Positions 20,422-29,388 of a DNA stretch of 34,563 bases are shown here, one piece after another; position 1 is the first letter of the stretch, and each line of letters starts with the position of its first letter. Location: positions 1 to 34,563 of IMG/VR virus record IMGVR_UViG_3300020463_002464, one strand, 5' to 3'. This DNA comes from a virus. The notes under the pieces were generated by a model. The model was not told where the DNA came from. It saw only the letters and a list, made by a program, of their open reading frames with translations, and made no database searches. A program made the translations under genes and the position numbers.

Positions 20422-22713
20422 TTATATTGTACAACTATCGCAGGCTTCTTCGTCTTCTGCAATATCTTCTAAAGGTTGATCCATTTTACCGACGTCAATT
20501 TCTCCTTGTCCGTCATTTGTATTAAAGTAGTATAATTGCTTTCCACCATACTTATAAAACATTAATAAATGTTGTAGCATGATACTCATTGGTATCTTTT
20601 CATCTTCATAAAAAGATGGATTGTAACTTGTATTTACACTAATTCCTTGATCTATGTACTTTTGCATCACTGCCATAATTTGTAAATATCCTTCTGGCGA
20701 TGCTTGGTTCCATAGTAACTCATACTTATTTTTTAAACGACGATATTCCGGAACAACCTGTTTAAGAACACCGTGTTTACTTTGTTTTACACTTACATAT
20801 GCACGTGGCGGCTCAATGCCGTTTGTGCTATTTGAAATCTGTGCAGAAGTTTCTGCTGGCATTAAAGCCATCAACGTACTGTTACGAATACCTGTTTTCT
20901 TCAGTTGCTCACGCAATGACTCCCATGGCATTCTCTCGGTGTGTGGTACCAGCTCATCAACTTCTTGCTTGTAGGTCTGGTTTGGGGTAAGACCATCACC
21001 GTACTTTGTTTCGTCAGTCCCAGGACAAGCACCCTGCTCTTTTGCAAGATCCGCTGAGGCTTTAATTAGGTAGTAACTCCATGCTTCAGTATACTCATCA
21101 ATCATTTCTAAATTTGGGTTGGTGTAAGTCATGTCATTTTTAGCCATCCAATATGCTAAATTAATAATACCAACACCAAGAGGTCTACGTTTCATTGTAG
21201 AATTTTCAGCTGATTTCACTGGATAATTTTGATAGGTTAATAATGCATCTAATCCACGTACTGCAAGTTCACAGGGCTTTTCAAAGTCTTCTGGCTTTTT
21301 AATATTGCCCCAGTTGATTGCACTTAATGTACATAATGCAATTTCACCATCCGGATCATTAAAATCACTTAGTGGTTTTGTAGGCAGATTAATTTCACAA
21401 CATAAGTTACTTTGTTTTACCGGTGCAAGTTCTTCTTTAAAAGCACTATGACTATTTGCATTATCAACATTCATTAAGTAGATACGTCCTGTATTTTTAC
21501 GTTCTTCCATAAATGAACTAAACAAATCAATTGCACGAATAGTTTTTTTACGCAATCTTGTATTACGCTCTGCAGTTTCATATAACCTTTTAAATTCGTC
21601 GTAGTCGTTAAAAAATGCTTCATACAGTCCAGGAACATCACTTGGACTAAACAATGTAATGTTATCATTAGCAATTAAACGCTCGTACATTAACTTATTA
21701 AACTGTACCCCATAATCCATATGCCTTACGCGATTATCTTCAGTACCTTTGTTATTTTTCAATACTAGCAAATCTTCTACTTCGTAATGCCATACTGGGT
21801 AGTACAGGGTTGCCGCACCATTGCGTACTCCTCCTTGGCTACAACTTCTCGTTGCGGCTTGGAACATTTTATAAAACGGTATAACTCCAGTGTGATAGGC
21901 ATCTCCACTTCTAATTGGTGATCCCAATGCACGAACAGATCCTGCTCCAATCCCAATGCCTGCTTTCTGGGATACATACTTAACGATACTGCTAGTAGTA
22001 GCATTAATACTGTCCAAACTATCTGCAGTTTCAATGAGTACACAGGACGAAAACTGCCTTTGCGGCGTTCGTACGCCAGCCATAACAGGAGTAGGCAAAC
22101 TAACATCAAAGGTAGATATTGCATCATAGTAATCCTTTACATATTGCATACGAGTTTCTTGAGGATATTCAGCAAATAATGTTGCCGCTATCATCATGTA
22201 TGCTACTTGTGGTGTCTCAAATATTTCACCTGTTACTCTATTTTGTACAAGATACTTGCCACGCCATTGTTCCATGGCCGCATATGTTTGAACTTCATCG
22301 CGAGCATGATTTATAAAATTATCTAATTCGTTAATTTCTTCTACAGTATAACTTTCTAGTATTGCTGGATCATATGCCTTGCGTTCAATATTGTCATTGA
22401 TAATTTCCAACAGTGGTTTTGGTTCAAATTGTCCATAGACTATTTTCCGCAGATGATAGTTAATTAATCTTCCTGCTACAAACTGATAGTTTGGAGTTTC
22501 TTCGCTGATAAGATCAGCGGCACTCTTAATTAATGTTTCTTGTATTTCAGTAGAAGATATTCCTGTAAAAAATGATAGATGTGACTTAATTTCAACTTCA
22601 CTTGCACTAACGCCTGTGATATTTTCAGTTGCAAAAAATACTACATCATGCATTTTTTCTAAGTCTAGTGGTTCTGTTTCACCATCACGTTTTGTTACTT
22701 GAATGTTTGTCAT
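20422..22713 (-). CDS. nrdA: Ribonucleotide reductase class Ia, alpha subunit
   Basis: A 763-residue NrdA, colinear with E. coli/T4 NrdA. N-terminal ATP cone (QVTKRDGETEPLDLEKMHDV) for allosteric control; active-site cysteines in RQFSSCVLIETADS, QSNLCCEINLPTKPL and GEIALCTLSAIN; glycine loop RALGSPIRSGDAYHTG; substrate-site segment SNSTNGIEPPRAYVS; and the C-terminal redox pair CDSC. Reduces NDPs to dNDPs for phage DNA synthesis together with nrdB and glutaredoxin, encoded in order downstream. Confidence 0.97.
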   Translation of the reverse strand: MTNIQVTKRDGETEPLDLEKMHDVVFFATENITGVSASEVEIKSHLSFFTGISSTEIQETLIKSAADLISEETPNYQFVAGRLINYHLRKIVYGQFEPKPLLEIINDNIERKAYDPAILESYTVEEINELDNFINHARDEVQTYAAMEQWRGKYLVQNRVTGEIFETPQVAYMMIAATLFAEYPQETRMQYVKDYYDAISTFDVSLPTPVMAGVRTPQRQFSSCVLIETADSLDSINATTSSIVKYVSQKAGIGIGAGSVRALGSPIRSGDAYHTGVIPFYKMFQAATRSCSQGGVRNGAATLYYPVWHYEVEDLLVLKNNKGTEDNRVRHMDYGVQFNKLMYERLIANDNITLFSPSDVPGLYEAFFNDYDEFKRLYETAERNTRLRKKTIRAIDLFSSFMEERKNTGRIYLMNVDNANSHSAFKEELAPVKQSNLCCEINLPTKPLSDFNDPDGEIALCTLSAINWGNIKKPEDFEKPCELAVRGLDALLTYQNYPVKSAENSTMKRRPLGVGIINLAYWMAKNDMTYTNPNLEMIDEYTEAWSYYLIKASADLAKEQGACPGTDETKYGDGLTPNQTYKQEVDELVPHTERMPWESLREQLKKTGIRNSTLMALMPAETSAQISNSTNGIEPPRAYVSVKQSKHGVLKQVVPEYRRLKNKYELLWNQASPEGYLQIMAVMQKYIDQGISVNTSYNPSFYEDEKIPMSIMLQHLLMFYKYGGKQLYYFNTNDGQGEIDVGKMDQPLEDIAEDEEACDSCTI

Positions 22714-22733
22714 AAATTGATAGTCCTAGTTTA

Positions 22734-23186
22734 TTATAGATAACGCTCTGCATTGAGATCGTCGACTGTGAATTTTTTGTACACTTCAAGCTCTTTGAAA
22801 AGTGTACTGGTATTTACAGGCTTTTGAGGATTTATATTAATAGCATATTTCTCTGCAACCTGCACTGCGGATTTAAATCCTAACTTGTCTTTATATATTA
22901 CTACCTCAAGGTCCCGTTTGTCAAATCTTTCTGTCAAAAAAAGTGTATAAAATGCGCCTAGTGATATTGCAATATCACAGTACATATTTTCTGATATAAG
23001 CATCCATGGATCTGGCCATTGATCGGTATGATCTGGCTCGAGATAATAGTTTACAATAGGTGCTTTGGCCCAAAGTTTTGCTACTTCATATAGCATATTA
23101 TCTCTGTCGAGATATTGAATGTTTTGTCTAAACTGGCGCCAGGCTGAAATTCTTTCTTCAGGACGCAATTCAAAAATGTTTTGCAT
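22734..23186 (-). CDS. Hypothetical protein (150 aa)
   Basis: A soluble 150-residue protein, not assigned. Trp/Tyr-rich segments (RISAWRQFRQNIQYLDRD, DHTDQWPDPWMLISENMYCDIAISLGAFYTLFL) suggest a mixed alpha/beta fold; the aromatic DPW..I pattern is one I associate with small conserved phage proteins, without a known role. It lies 20 nt downstream of the spike-like gene and 20 nt upstream of nrdA. Confidence 0.65.
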   Translation of the reverse strand: MQNIFELRPEERISAWRQFRQNIQYLDRDNMLYEVAKLWAKAPIVNYYLEPDHTDQWPDPWMLISENMYCDIAISLGAFYTLFLTERFDKRDLEVVIYKDKLGFKSAVQVAEKYAININPQKPVNTSTLFKELEVYKKFTVDDLNAERYL

Positions 23187-23205
23187 GTTACCTATTAGTA
23201 ATTGA

Positions 23206-24786
23206 TTAGGTTACGAACTTTCTTATTCTATAATTAAGCGTTGCACCATCCCCGGTGCTAGTTGATGTGTATGTAATTGTTCCTGATCCAGTATCAATAA
23301 AGAAGGCTACACCACAATCTGCATTTTCACTAAAATCTTGATCTAAAGTATAACCTGCAGTATTACTACCAGCAACTTTTAATGATCCTGTACGAACTGC
23401 ATTGCCTCTTTTTAGTGTAAAATCAATGATTGAATTTTCAGGAACTGATTCATCAAAGTCAATACCAGTTGTACTAGATGGTGAATTGTTATCTGCTAAT
23501 GTTAATTCCTGCCCTGGTGATTCTCTATGTGTACCATATGCAACATGATCTGCGGCTAGAATTCCATAAACTTTCTTTTTATTATTTTCAATACGTGGTT
23601 GTGTAGCATCATCAACAGTTGTACGATCAAACGTATCACCTAAACTGTAGTTGTTATCACCATCAAAATTAATAACTGGAAATGATGGGTTACCTACACC
23701 TAGTAACTGGTTACCAACATCTTTATATGTGTTAAAAGCACTTATAAACTCTTTGACGGTAAATGTTCTTACTCCAATATTGTGTATCTTATCAAATAAA
23801 CTATGTGTAACTTTTACACCCTGTGGTCCATTTCCTGATATAATATTTTCACCACAAATAATACCTTGGAACAATAACTGGAAAACACACTCATCAAATA
23901 CAATATTAGAAATTTCTGTGTCACAATCAAAGCCAACGTTAGTACGACTAAAGTTACAACGGTTAAAAGTAATCATAAAACTTCTTGTACCAGTATCTTC
24001 TTTAGCAAATACTGCTCTGTAACGACTTCCAATATTGGTTGGAGCAGTACTATCATTTGGATGATTGCCTACAAAACTACAATCATCAAAATGTATAGAC
24101 TGTCCTTGTTCTACAAAGAACACATCATGATCGGTATTGTTTTTAAATCTAATTCCAGTAAGGAATATATTTCTAGGATAGTCTGCACCACCTAGTCCCA
24201 TACTTGCACCTACTTGTTGTCTGCTATCTGCTAGTCTTGCAACATAATCCGCTGTTGCTCCTTCGTATCTAAATGAAGTTGCTCCAGTTCCAGCACCAAC
24301 TAGTCTTGCTTCGTGTGGAATTTTTAGAGTACTTTTAATTGCATATATGCCTGGTGGAAAGTAAATTGTTTTTTTACTTTTAGCATTTGTTGCTTCACGA
24401 CAGTAAACTTGGTAGAGCATCCAATTAATAGCACCTGAATCATCTGTAGTTCCGTCACCAACAACTCCAAAGTCTTTTGCATTAACAAAATCATCAAGTT
24501 TAGTTTGTAGTGTACGTTGAACATCTCCAGTACTTTCACTTGTTTGTGCAGTATATCCTACATCAGTGCCTTTGTATACATAACTTGAAATTGACCCAAG
24601 TATATCTGTATATTGTGTTAACACTTCTGTATTACCAATTGTCGGCGCTCCTTCTTCTTGTGGACCATTTCCAATGAACAATCTACGTTCATCTACTGCC
24701 CAGCCAAATTCAGCCGCTGATAATTGTGGTAAGTCCTGTACCAGCCCTCGTCTGTGTTGTACTCTTGAAATTTGAATTACTGCCAT
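23206..24786 (-). CDS. Tail-spike-like protein: Mtd-like N terminus plus pectate-lyase beta-helix
   Basis: About 526 residues from the ATG at 24786 (MAVIQISRVQHRRG). A perfect TATAAATA box lies 30 nt upstream inside the longer open frame, so the upstream in-frame ATG at 24825 is probably not used. Residues 3-37, ISRVQHRRG..DLPQLSAAEFGWAVDERRLFIGNG, match the Mtd N-terminal-like module that joins receptor-binding proteins to the baseplate. KDFGVVGDGTTDDSGAI (about 97-113) starts a Pectate_lyase_3 right-handed beta-helix that runs to ~400, with typical FPPGIYAIKSTLKIP. The end (TLKRGNAVRTGSLKVAGS) is a small beta domain. Likely host-glycan binding or cleaving. Confidence 0.82.
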   Translation of the reverse strand: MAVIQISRVQHRRGLVQDLPQLSAAEFGWAVDERRLFIGNGPQEEGAPTIGNTEVLTQYTDILGSISSYVYKGTDVGYTAQTSESTGDVQRTLQTKLDDFVNAKDFGVVGDGTTDDSGAINWMLYQVYCREATNAKSKKTIYFPPGIYAIKSTLKIPHEARLVGAGTGATSFRYEGATADYVARLADSRQQVGASMGLGGADYPRNIFLTGIRFKNNTDHDVFFVEQGQSIHFDDCSFVGNHPNDSTAPTNIGSRYRAVFAKEDTGTRSFMITFNRCNFSRTNVGFDCDTEISNIVFDECVFQLLFQGIICGENIISGNGPQGVKVTHSLFDKIHNIGVRTFTVKEFISAFNTYKDVGNQLLGVGNPSFPVINFDGDNNYSLGDTFDRTTVDDATQPRIENNKKKVYGILAADHVAYGTHRESPGQELTLADNNSPSSTTGIDFDESVPENSIIDFTLKRGNAVRTGSLKVAGSNTAGYTLDQDFSENADCGVAFFIDTGSGTITYTSTSTGDGATLNYRIRKFVT

Positions 24787-24814
24787 TGTGATTGTACTCC
24801 TAGTAGTATTGTAG

Positions 24815-24822
24815 TATTTATA
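24815..24822 (-). promoter_or_regulatory. T4-like late promoter box TATAAATA
   Basis: Perfect TATAAATA on the minus strand about 30 nt upstream of the preferred ATG (24786) of the spike-like gene. It decides between two in-frame starts. Confidence 0.6.
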
Positions 24823-24825
24823 CAA

Positions 24826-25539
24826 TTACATAGACAAATAATACTGTTCTACTCTCACCCACCACTGTTTACGCCAGTAATCAAACTCTTCGCCCTCAAT
24901 AATGAACTCCTGATACACTGGATCTTTAATAATTTGACCCATTTCATTTGTATCAGGCTTAACACACATTAATACGACGCCTTTTTTAATATCACTTCCA
25001 TATACTTCATTATGTGCTTCTGCATATGCACACAATTGAAGTTTATAGTCATCAACCCATTCTTCTTTTTTTGGTTTGTTACTTTGCTTGAAATCCATAA
25101 TTGCAGGAGAGCCGTTGTGTATACCAACACAATCAGTCGTGCCTGCATAAACTTGTGGAAAATATAAAGGAACTTCCATTCCCCAATATTCATCTACATT
25201 GCATAATCCTTGTTCAATTACTACTTCAGCCATACGATGGCTTTGCTTACTAAAAGGATTACTACCTGGTGGTTTGATTTTATCGACAAGACAGTAATCT
25301 TCTAACCATTTATGCATACGAGTTCCACGTCCTGCGGCTTCAGTTACAATTTCTTGTGCTTTAGCCTCGCCAACTCGCTTCTTCCAATTACGGAGTGCTT
25401 GTTTCTTTTCTTCAGATTTTGTTTTGTCTAAAATTGTTGTAACACTTGGAACTGCGTTACCATCGGGGGTTGAATAGAGTCTTTTTCCGTCAACCTGTTT
25501 TCGTGTCAAAGCACGATAATTATATTTTTCTGTTATCAT
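24826..25539 (-). CDS. PD-(D/E)XK exonuclease (Cas4/RecB/MGME1-like)
   Basis: A 237-residue nuclease. PSVTTILDKTKSEEKKQALRNWKKRVGEAKAQEI and GRGTRMHKWLEDY form the helical N-terminal part with the family's RGTxxH motif; YAGTTDCVGIHNGSPAIMDFKQSNKPK holds the catalytic Asp (TTD) and D-x-K-like (MDFKQ) residues; KLQLCAYAEAHN is motif IV (QLxxYA). This is the PDDEXK layout of single-strand exonucleases such as MGME1, Cas4 and phage RecB-like enzymes. Probably acts in recombination or DNA end processing. TTGACC-17-TATAAT promoter at 25551-25579. Confidence 0.85.
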   Translation of the reverse strand: MITEKYNYRALTRKQVDGKRLYSTPDGNAVPSVTTILDKTKSEEKKQALRNWKKRVGEAKAQEIVTEAAGRGTRMHKWLEDYCLVDKIKPPGSNPFSKQSHRMAEVVIEQGLCNVDEYWGMEVPLYFPQVYAGTTDCVGIHNGSPAIMDFKQSNKPKKEEWVDDYKLQLCAYAEAHNEVYGSDIKKGVVLMCVKPDTNEMGQIIKDPVYQEFIIEGEEFDYWRKQWWVRVEQYYLSM

Positions 25540-25550
25540 GATATCCGTAT

Positions 25551-25579
25551 ATTATAGTTGGAAATACATCAAAGGTCAA
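25551..25579 (-). promoter_or_regulatory. sigma70-type promoter of the exonuclease gene
   Basis: TTGACC (complement of 25574-25579), 17 nt, TATAAT (complement of 25551-25556), overlapping the 3' end of the upstream gene and ending 12 nt before the start codon of the exonuclease gene. Confidence 0.6.
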
Positions 25580-26132
25580 GTCTTTTATCCATATAGCACA
25601 TCAGTTTATTGAAACCTTCGTAAAACTTACTGTAGTGCATAGAATTTTCACTAACCTTCAAACTACGCATACTAAACGCATCCGGGTCAATAAGCCTTAC
25701 ATGACCGTTGGCATACATTAAATTCTGTAGTTTGTAGTCGTTGTGTGCAAATATATGAACTGGTGCCATATCATTACGCATAAACGCAAATTGTTTATTA
25801 TAGATGTCCCATACTTGGTTTATAATAAAGCGTCTTGTTTTTAAATCTAACTTGGCAATTTCATTATAATTGTTTAGGGTAAAACCACCCTTCAATCTTT
25901 CCATAATAATTTTGCCGTGTTCAAGCCTATAAACATTCACTACTCTTGGATCGTAAGTGTAGTATTCTTTGTACACTTCTAGCCATTCGTATCTCCTGCC
26001 GTGTTGTTTAGTATACTTTAATTGATTGTATACATCTAAACTAACTACTTTATGAAATTCGTGTGGTTGTTTGTTATCATTATTTTGGTTCAGCTCTTTG
26101 TGAACCAACTCGCTTGATTTATGATCGATCAT
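25569..26132 (-). CDS. APH/choline-kinase-like protein
   Basis: A 187-residue protein with the catalytic core of the protein-kinase-like APH family: HIFAHNDYKLQNLMYANGHVRLIDPDAF carries the H-N-D-x-x-x-x-N catalytic loop and the I-D-P-D metal motif. The ATP-binding N lobe is reduced; only YRLEHGKIIMERLKGG suggests the hinge (MERL). It is shorter than the usual 250-300 residues, so it may be a minimal enzyme. Small-molecule substrates are usual in this family (choline, sugars, antibiotics); none can be assigned. Confidence 0.65.
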   Translation of the reverse strand: MIDHKSSELVHKELNQNNDNKQPHEFHKVVSLDVYNQLKYTKQHGRRYEWLEVYKEYYTYDPRVVNVYRLEHGKIIMERLKGGFTLNNYNEIAKLDLKTRRFIINQVWDIYNKQFAFMRNDMAPVHIFAHNDYKLQNLMYANGHVRLIDPDAFSMRSLKVSENSMHYSKFYEGFNKLMCYMDKRLDL

Positions 26133-26153
26133 TGATTACCTATTAGGTAGGTG

Positions 26154-26507
26154 TTAGGTTCTTTTCTTTAAGGCACGCTTGGCCATTTTATCAACTTTTG
26201 TTACTGGCTCTGTATCTAAGTCGGCTTTGCTACTAATTGTTGGTGATGCTTTGTCGCCTGGTAAATTAAGTATTACAGTATCTTGATTGTAGTCAGCAAC
26301 TAAATTTGCAAAGTTTGGATTACTTTGGTACAATGCATCAAAACTATCATAAGTTAAAGGAATACCAACACTCTGTGCCATGTTAGATAAACCATCCATA
26401 CTAATCTGTGCTTTGCTTCCTGTACGTTCTGCTCTAGATCGCAAAAAGACTAACAAGCTCATTAGCGTGTTTGATGCTTTATTTTCAGTTAGCTCGACGA
26501 TTTTCAT
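26154..26507 (-). CDS. Virion-type hypothetical protein with CTS-like N terminus (117 aa)
   Basis: A 117-residue protein starting MKIVELTENKASN, a short peptide like the T4 capsid-targeting sequence (basic residue, hydrophobic, ending in Glu). The rest is mixed (MSLLVFLRSRAERTGSKAQISMDGL, SVGIPLTYDSFDALYQSNPNFANLVADY) with a basic C terminus (KMAKRALKKRT). Start shares a base with the stop of the 335-residue gene upstream. No known function. Confidence 0.65.
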   Translation of the reverse strand: MKIVELTENKASNTLMSLLVFLRSRAERTGSKAQISMDGLSNMAQSVGIPLTYDSFDALYQSNPNFANLVADYNQDTVILNLPGDKASPTISSKADLDTEPVTKVDKMAKRALKKRT

Positions 26508-27514
26508 TAGATGCGTTCTTCACGATCCAAGTTGGCGTCGCCTTCTTGTCCTTCATCGCCGGCATCAATGTCCATGTCTAACTCAGTGTCAGCATCACTA
26601 TCCATGTCCATGTCCATAGGCATTTCGTCATCACCACCTGCACTAATATCTACTGGGGTTGATTCTGCAGTGCCTGTTAAAATACGACTAGCATTATCCA
26701 TGTCTCCACGAGCAGTTGTAACTGCGGCCATAAATGCTTCTAATGAACCTCTTGCGGCATTACTAAAGGCTTCTGCTTTTTCATTGCCCATTTCATCACG
26801 AATAGAATCTGTTAATGGAAGTAAATCTTCATTCATCATTTCGCCAACATCTTCTAACATGCCTTGAATTCTGTCAACCATATCTTTAGCGGCTAATACT
26901 AATTCAGCATTTTCCATTTCGCCTTCGTTAATTTGCTTTGACTCAGGAATCCCTAAAGACTTTTTAGCACGTTTGTCAATCATTTGTAACATACGAGTGT
27001 TTGCCATACCACTTGCCATTATTTCATCAACCATATCCATGATTGGCATTAATGAAGACATTAAAACTGGTGGTACAGTCTGGCCTTTTTTATACATATC
27101 TAATGCACGTCTGGCCTTAGCATAGTTAGTCGGTCCTACTAATGCTCTTAGTGCTGTGTTACGTTGTGATGTTGCTGTAGGATCTTTTTGTTGAGGGTCA
27201 ATTTTGCCATCATTTGGCTTGAATCTAGATGATTCTTCTTCTGCATCTTTATCTTCACTAATATTTAGATTTTGTTCGATAGCCCATGCTTCTAAGCAAT
27301 CTTTGGCTAACTTAGCGGCAAGATACTTCTTATCTGCTTGGTATGCAGTTACGTTTTCTTTTACTGTTGTCATTTCATTTTCTGCATGAGCAATCATTTG
27401 AACTGCACTTTTTTCAGTAACTTTATCTAATTCTAATTGAAATCCGAATCGAGTATCTAAAAGACTGTTTAGTTTTTGACTTCTCGATCTATAGTTTAAA
27501 TCATTTAATTCCAT
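26507..27514 (-). CDS. Virion-type protein with acidic repeat tail (335 aa)
   Basis: A 335-residue, mostly helical protein of a type common in T4-like marine phages (MELNDLNYRSRSQKLNSLLDTRFGFQLELDKVT). The first ~85 residues are helical, followed by a hydrophilic linker and a second helical domain (about 125-280). The tail after ~290 is strongly acidic with a Met-Asp repeat (MPMDMDMDSDADTELDMDID). A CATAAATA late box lies 32 nt upstream of the start (27546-27553), consistent with a structural or assembly role. Not identified further. Confidence 0.7.
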   Translation of the reverse strand: MELNDLNYRSRSQKLNSLLDTRFGFQLELDKVTEKSAVQMIAHAENEMTTVKENVTAYQADKKYLAAKLAKDCLEAWAIEQNLNISEDKDAEEESSRFKPNDGKIDPQQKDPTATSQRNTALRALVGPTNYAKARRALDMYKKGQTVPPVLMSSLMPIMDMVDEIMASGMANTRMLQMIDKRAKKSLGIPESKQINEGEMENAELVLAAKDMVDRIQGMLEDVGEMMNEDLLPLTDSIRDEMGNEKAEAFSNAARGSLEAFMAAVTTARGDMDNASRILTGTAESTPVDISAGGDDEMPMDMDMDSDADTELDMDIDAGDEGQEGDANLDREERI

Positions 27515-27545
27515 CTTGACATCCTAACACTGTGTTGTATGTACT

Positions 27546-27553
27546 TATTTATG
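27546..27553 (-). promoter_or_regulatory. Late promoter box CATAAATA
   Basis: CATAAATA on the minus strand, 32 nt upstream of the 335-residue gene; fits NATAAATA. Confidence 0.5.
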
Positions 27554-28001
27554 TAAGTTTTATATTTCTAAGAAGATTTGTCAGCTGAGATCTTACTGAT
27601 GCCATCCTATAAACGCTATCTTGATGACGAATATACATAAGTTCTTTTTTAAAAGGATTGTTTGTAGTTTTTTGCCTTATACCATAGATATATGCATTCT
27701 CAACTGCTCTACTATATGATGTATCATACTCTAGTATTGTTTTTGCATCCTGTTCACGGTTGTTAATAAGAGCAATACAATATGCAACTGCACTTCCTTT
27801 TAGTGTAAAATATTTCATGTTTTGTTTTTTATAACGTACTTGCCATACACCATCATCTTGCTGACAGGTATAATTACCTACATGAACTTTATCTCCGTTA
27901 TCTACAATAACTGGAGTTGTTTCAAGCCTTGATTTTACAAAGTTTTTTACTTTGTTAAATGCTACTTGCTTCTTTTTCTTTGTAATAGTAGAGGTCGCCA
28001 T
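27549..28001 (-). CDS. Virion-type hypothetical protein (about 150 aa)
   Basis: About 150 residues from the ATG at 28001 (MATSTITKKKKQVAFNKVKNFVKSR); an in-frame ATG 24 nt upstream would lie deeper in the upstream gene and is less likely. Lys-rich N terminus, then a beta-hairpin part (VHVGNYTCQQDDGVWQVRYKK) and a helical C terminus (YRMASVRSQLTNLLRNIKL). Overlaps the upstream gene by about 47 nt. Seen as a conserved T4-like marine phage type; no function known. Confidence 0.65.
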   Translation of the reverse strand: MATSTITKKKKQVAFNKVKNFVKSRLETTPVIVDNGDKVHVGNYTCQQDDGVWQVRYKKQNMKYFTLKGSAVAYCIALINNREQDAKTILEYDTSYSRAVENAYIYGIRQKTTNNPFKKELMYIRHQDSVYRMASVRSQLTNLLRNIKLT

Positions 28002-28170
28002 TACGTTTTTTCCTATATAATACACTTTTGTTTACTAACATCAAAGCCGTTTTAATTTGACTTTGTTTTACATCATTCAAGGGTATTGAATGTTTAAAAC
28101 TATTTAAAAAGTTTTGCTCTTCTTCTGAAAGCATAACTCTTACACCTGACGAAAATTGAAAATAGCCCAT
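27955..28170 (-). CDS. Small hypothetical protein (71 aa)
   Basis: A 71-residue protein with a helical middle (SEEEQNFLNSFKHSIPLNDVKQSQIKTALMLVNK) followed by a basic beta-hairpin-like end (LYRKKRNGDLYYYKEKE). The start abuts the stop of the kinase-like gene. Family unknown. Confidence 0.6.
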   Translation of the reverse strand: MGYFQFSSGVRVMLSEEEQNFLNSFKHSIPLNDVKQSQIKTALMLVNKSVLYRKKRNGDLYYYKEKEASSI

Positions 28171-29055
28171 TTACTGTTTTAGTGTCTCTTGCTTTTCTTT
28201 TTCTATCCACTTTGTGGCTTTTTTACCTACTGGTGCGTTTATAAATTTTTGTGTGTTATTATATACCTTGTCGAAGTTTTCTGAACGTGTTGGATCTTCA
28301 AGTCCTCCACTGTTATCGACAATGAAAAAATTATCAGCCTTGAAAATTTGCTGATATTTCATAATGTTCTGTTGTGTATCGTTCCAAATCTTTTCAACCA
28401 TTTCTGGAGGAAGACTGCGATTACGTTGTAAGTTTCTTTCTTGTGCCATTTCAAGATTAGTGTTAACAAATATCATGCCTACATCATATCCAATAGCTCT
28501 TAGTTTGTTTACATGTCTTTCGATTAAATTAGGGTCTTTTCCAGTACCATCAATCACTAGTCCTAATCTACCATCTATGTATTGTGCTTCTCTTGACTTG
28601 GTCATACTTTTTGCTTTAGCACGGACTTCTTGTCCTTGCGGAGATCCAATAACTTCTGGCTTTAGCTCAAGATCTTGCTTTGTCATTAAATATTCATATA
28701 CGTCGTCACTGTTGACAACTTTAAGTCCTGTGCCACCTAGTAGTTTTTTAGAGACAAAGCTCTTACCACTACCCGGGCCTCCGGCAAGAAAGATTGCTTT
28801 AAATATATGAGGATCATTGACGCCTTCGTCAATGTCATCTTCAGTTGCAATTTCCAAGTCTTGTCCAGGACGTATGGTGTTTGTTCCTGCTTGTGCTGAG
28901 GGCTTTTTCTTTTTTAATTTAGGCTTATTAGGAGTAGACATGTCAATATCAAACTTTTTCAAGTCAATTTTAACTGCACCACCATCTAATTCTAAATTGT
29001 CGCCTGCAACTCGTGTAACTTTTCCACCAATTTCGAATAAGTCATGTAATCTCAT
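28171..29055 (-). CDS. P-loop kinase (zeta-toxin/polynucleotide-kinase type) with CTS-like N terminus
   Basis: A 294-residue protein. MRLHDLFEIGG at the start resembles a capsid-targeting peptide (possible cleavage after Glu8). Residues 1-80 form a charged N-terminal region; the kinase starts with FLAGGPGSGKSFVSKKLLGG (Walker A about 92-99), then VVNSDDVYEYL, LVIDGTGKDPNLIERHVNKL and MIFVNTNLEMAQERNLQRNR, the lid arginines. This is the layout of AAA_33/zeta-toxin and T4 polynucleotide-kinase type enzymes. It may phosphorylate nucleic-acid ends or small molecules. If the leader is a packaging signal, the kinase would ride in the virion. Confidence 0.72.
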   Translation of the reverse strand: MRLHDLFEIGGKVTRVAGDNLELDGGAVKIDLKKFDIDMSTPNKPKLKKKKPSAQAGTNTIRPGQDLEIATEDDIDEGVNDPHIFKAIFLAGGPGSGKSFVSKKLLGGTGLKVVNSDDVYEYLMTKQDLELKPEVIGSPQGQEVRAKAKSMTKSREAQYIDGRLGLVIDGTGKDPNLIERHVNKLRAIGYDVGMIFVNTNLEMAQERNLQRNRSLPPEMVEKIWNDTQQNIMKYQQIFKADNFFIVDNSGGLEDPTRSENFDKVYNNTQKFINAPVGKKATKWIEKEKQETLKQ

Positions 29056-29058
29056 TTT

Positions 29059-29349
29059 TTATCTCTTGTTTAAGGCTTGTACTCGCTTACTTGCTGGATT
29101 TACTCGCATTGTTCTTTTACGCTTTAATTTCATCTTTGCGCCTAATCTAGCTTTTGTCATTTTTAATTTATGACGTTTTTTTACATCAGGTGCGGCAAAA
29201 CATGCACCAGGACTACTTACAGTCTTACCTTTTAGACGGCCAATAGTACATCGGTACTTACGAACAACTTGGTTACCTCTACGGCCCCAAGCCATCTTTG
29301 TTTCATTTATTTGTGATTCTTCATCACTAAAGAGTTCTAATATAAGCAT
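29059..29349 (-). CDS. Basic virion-type protein with CTS-like N terminus (about 96 aa)
   Basis: About 96 residues from the ATG at 29349 (MLILELFSDEESQINETKMAWGRRG); the frame extends 18 nt further to another ATG. Strongly basic, with RRGNQVVRKYRCTIGRLKGKTVSSPGACFAAPDVKKRHKLK and RARLGAK-like repeats, ending MRVNPASKRVQALNKR. This type is conserved in T4-like marine phages. The charge suggests DNA binding inside the head. The short start peptide resembles those of neighbours. Confidence 0.7.
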   Translation of the reverse strand: MLILELFSDEESQINETKMAWGRRGNQVVRKYRCTIGRLKGKTVSSPGACFAAPDVKKRHKLKMTKARLGAKMKLKRKRTMRVNPASKRVQALNKR

Positions 29350-29388
29350 AGTACTACTATTTAGCAAAGTTTTTTATGATGTTTGATT

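Noticed and set aside
24786-24825. Start of the spike-like gene at 24825 (13 residues longer).
   Set aside because: This segment contains a perfect TATAAATA box and the conserved Mtd-like N terminus begins at the second Met.
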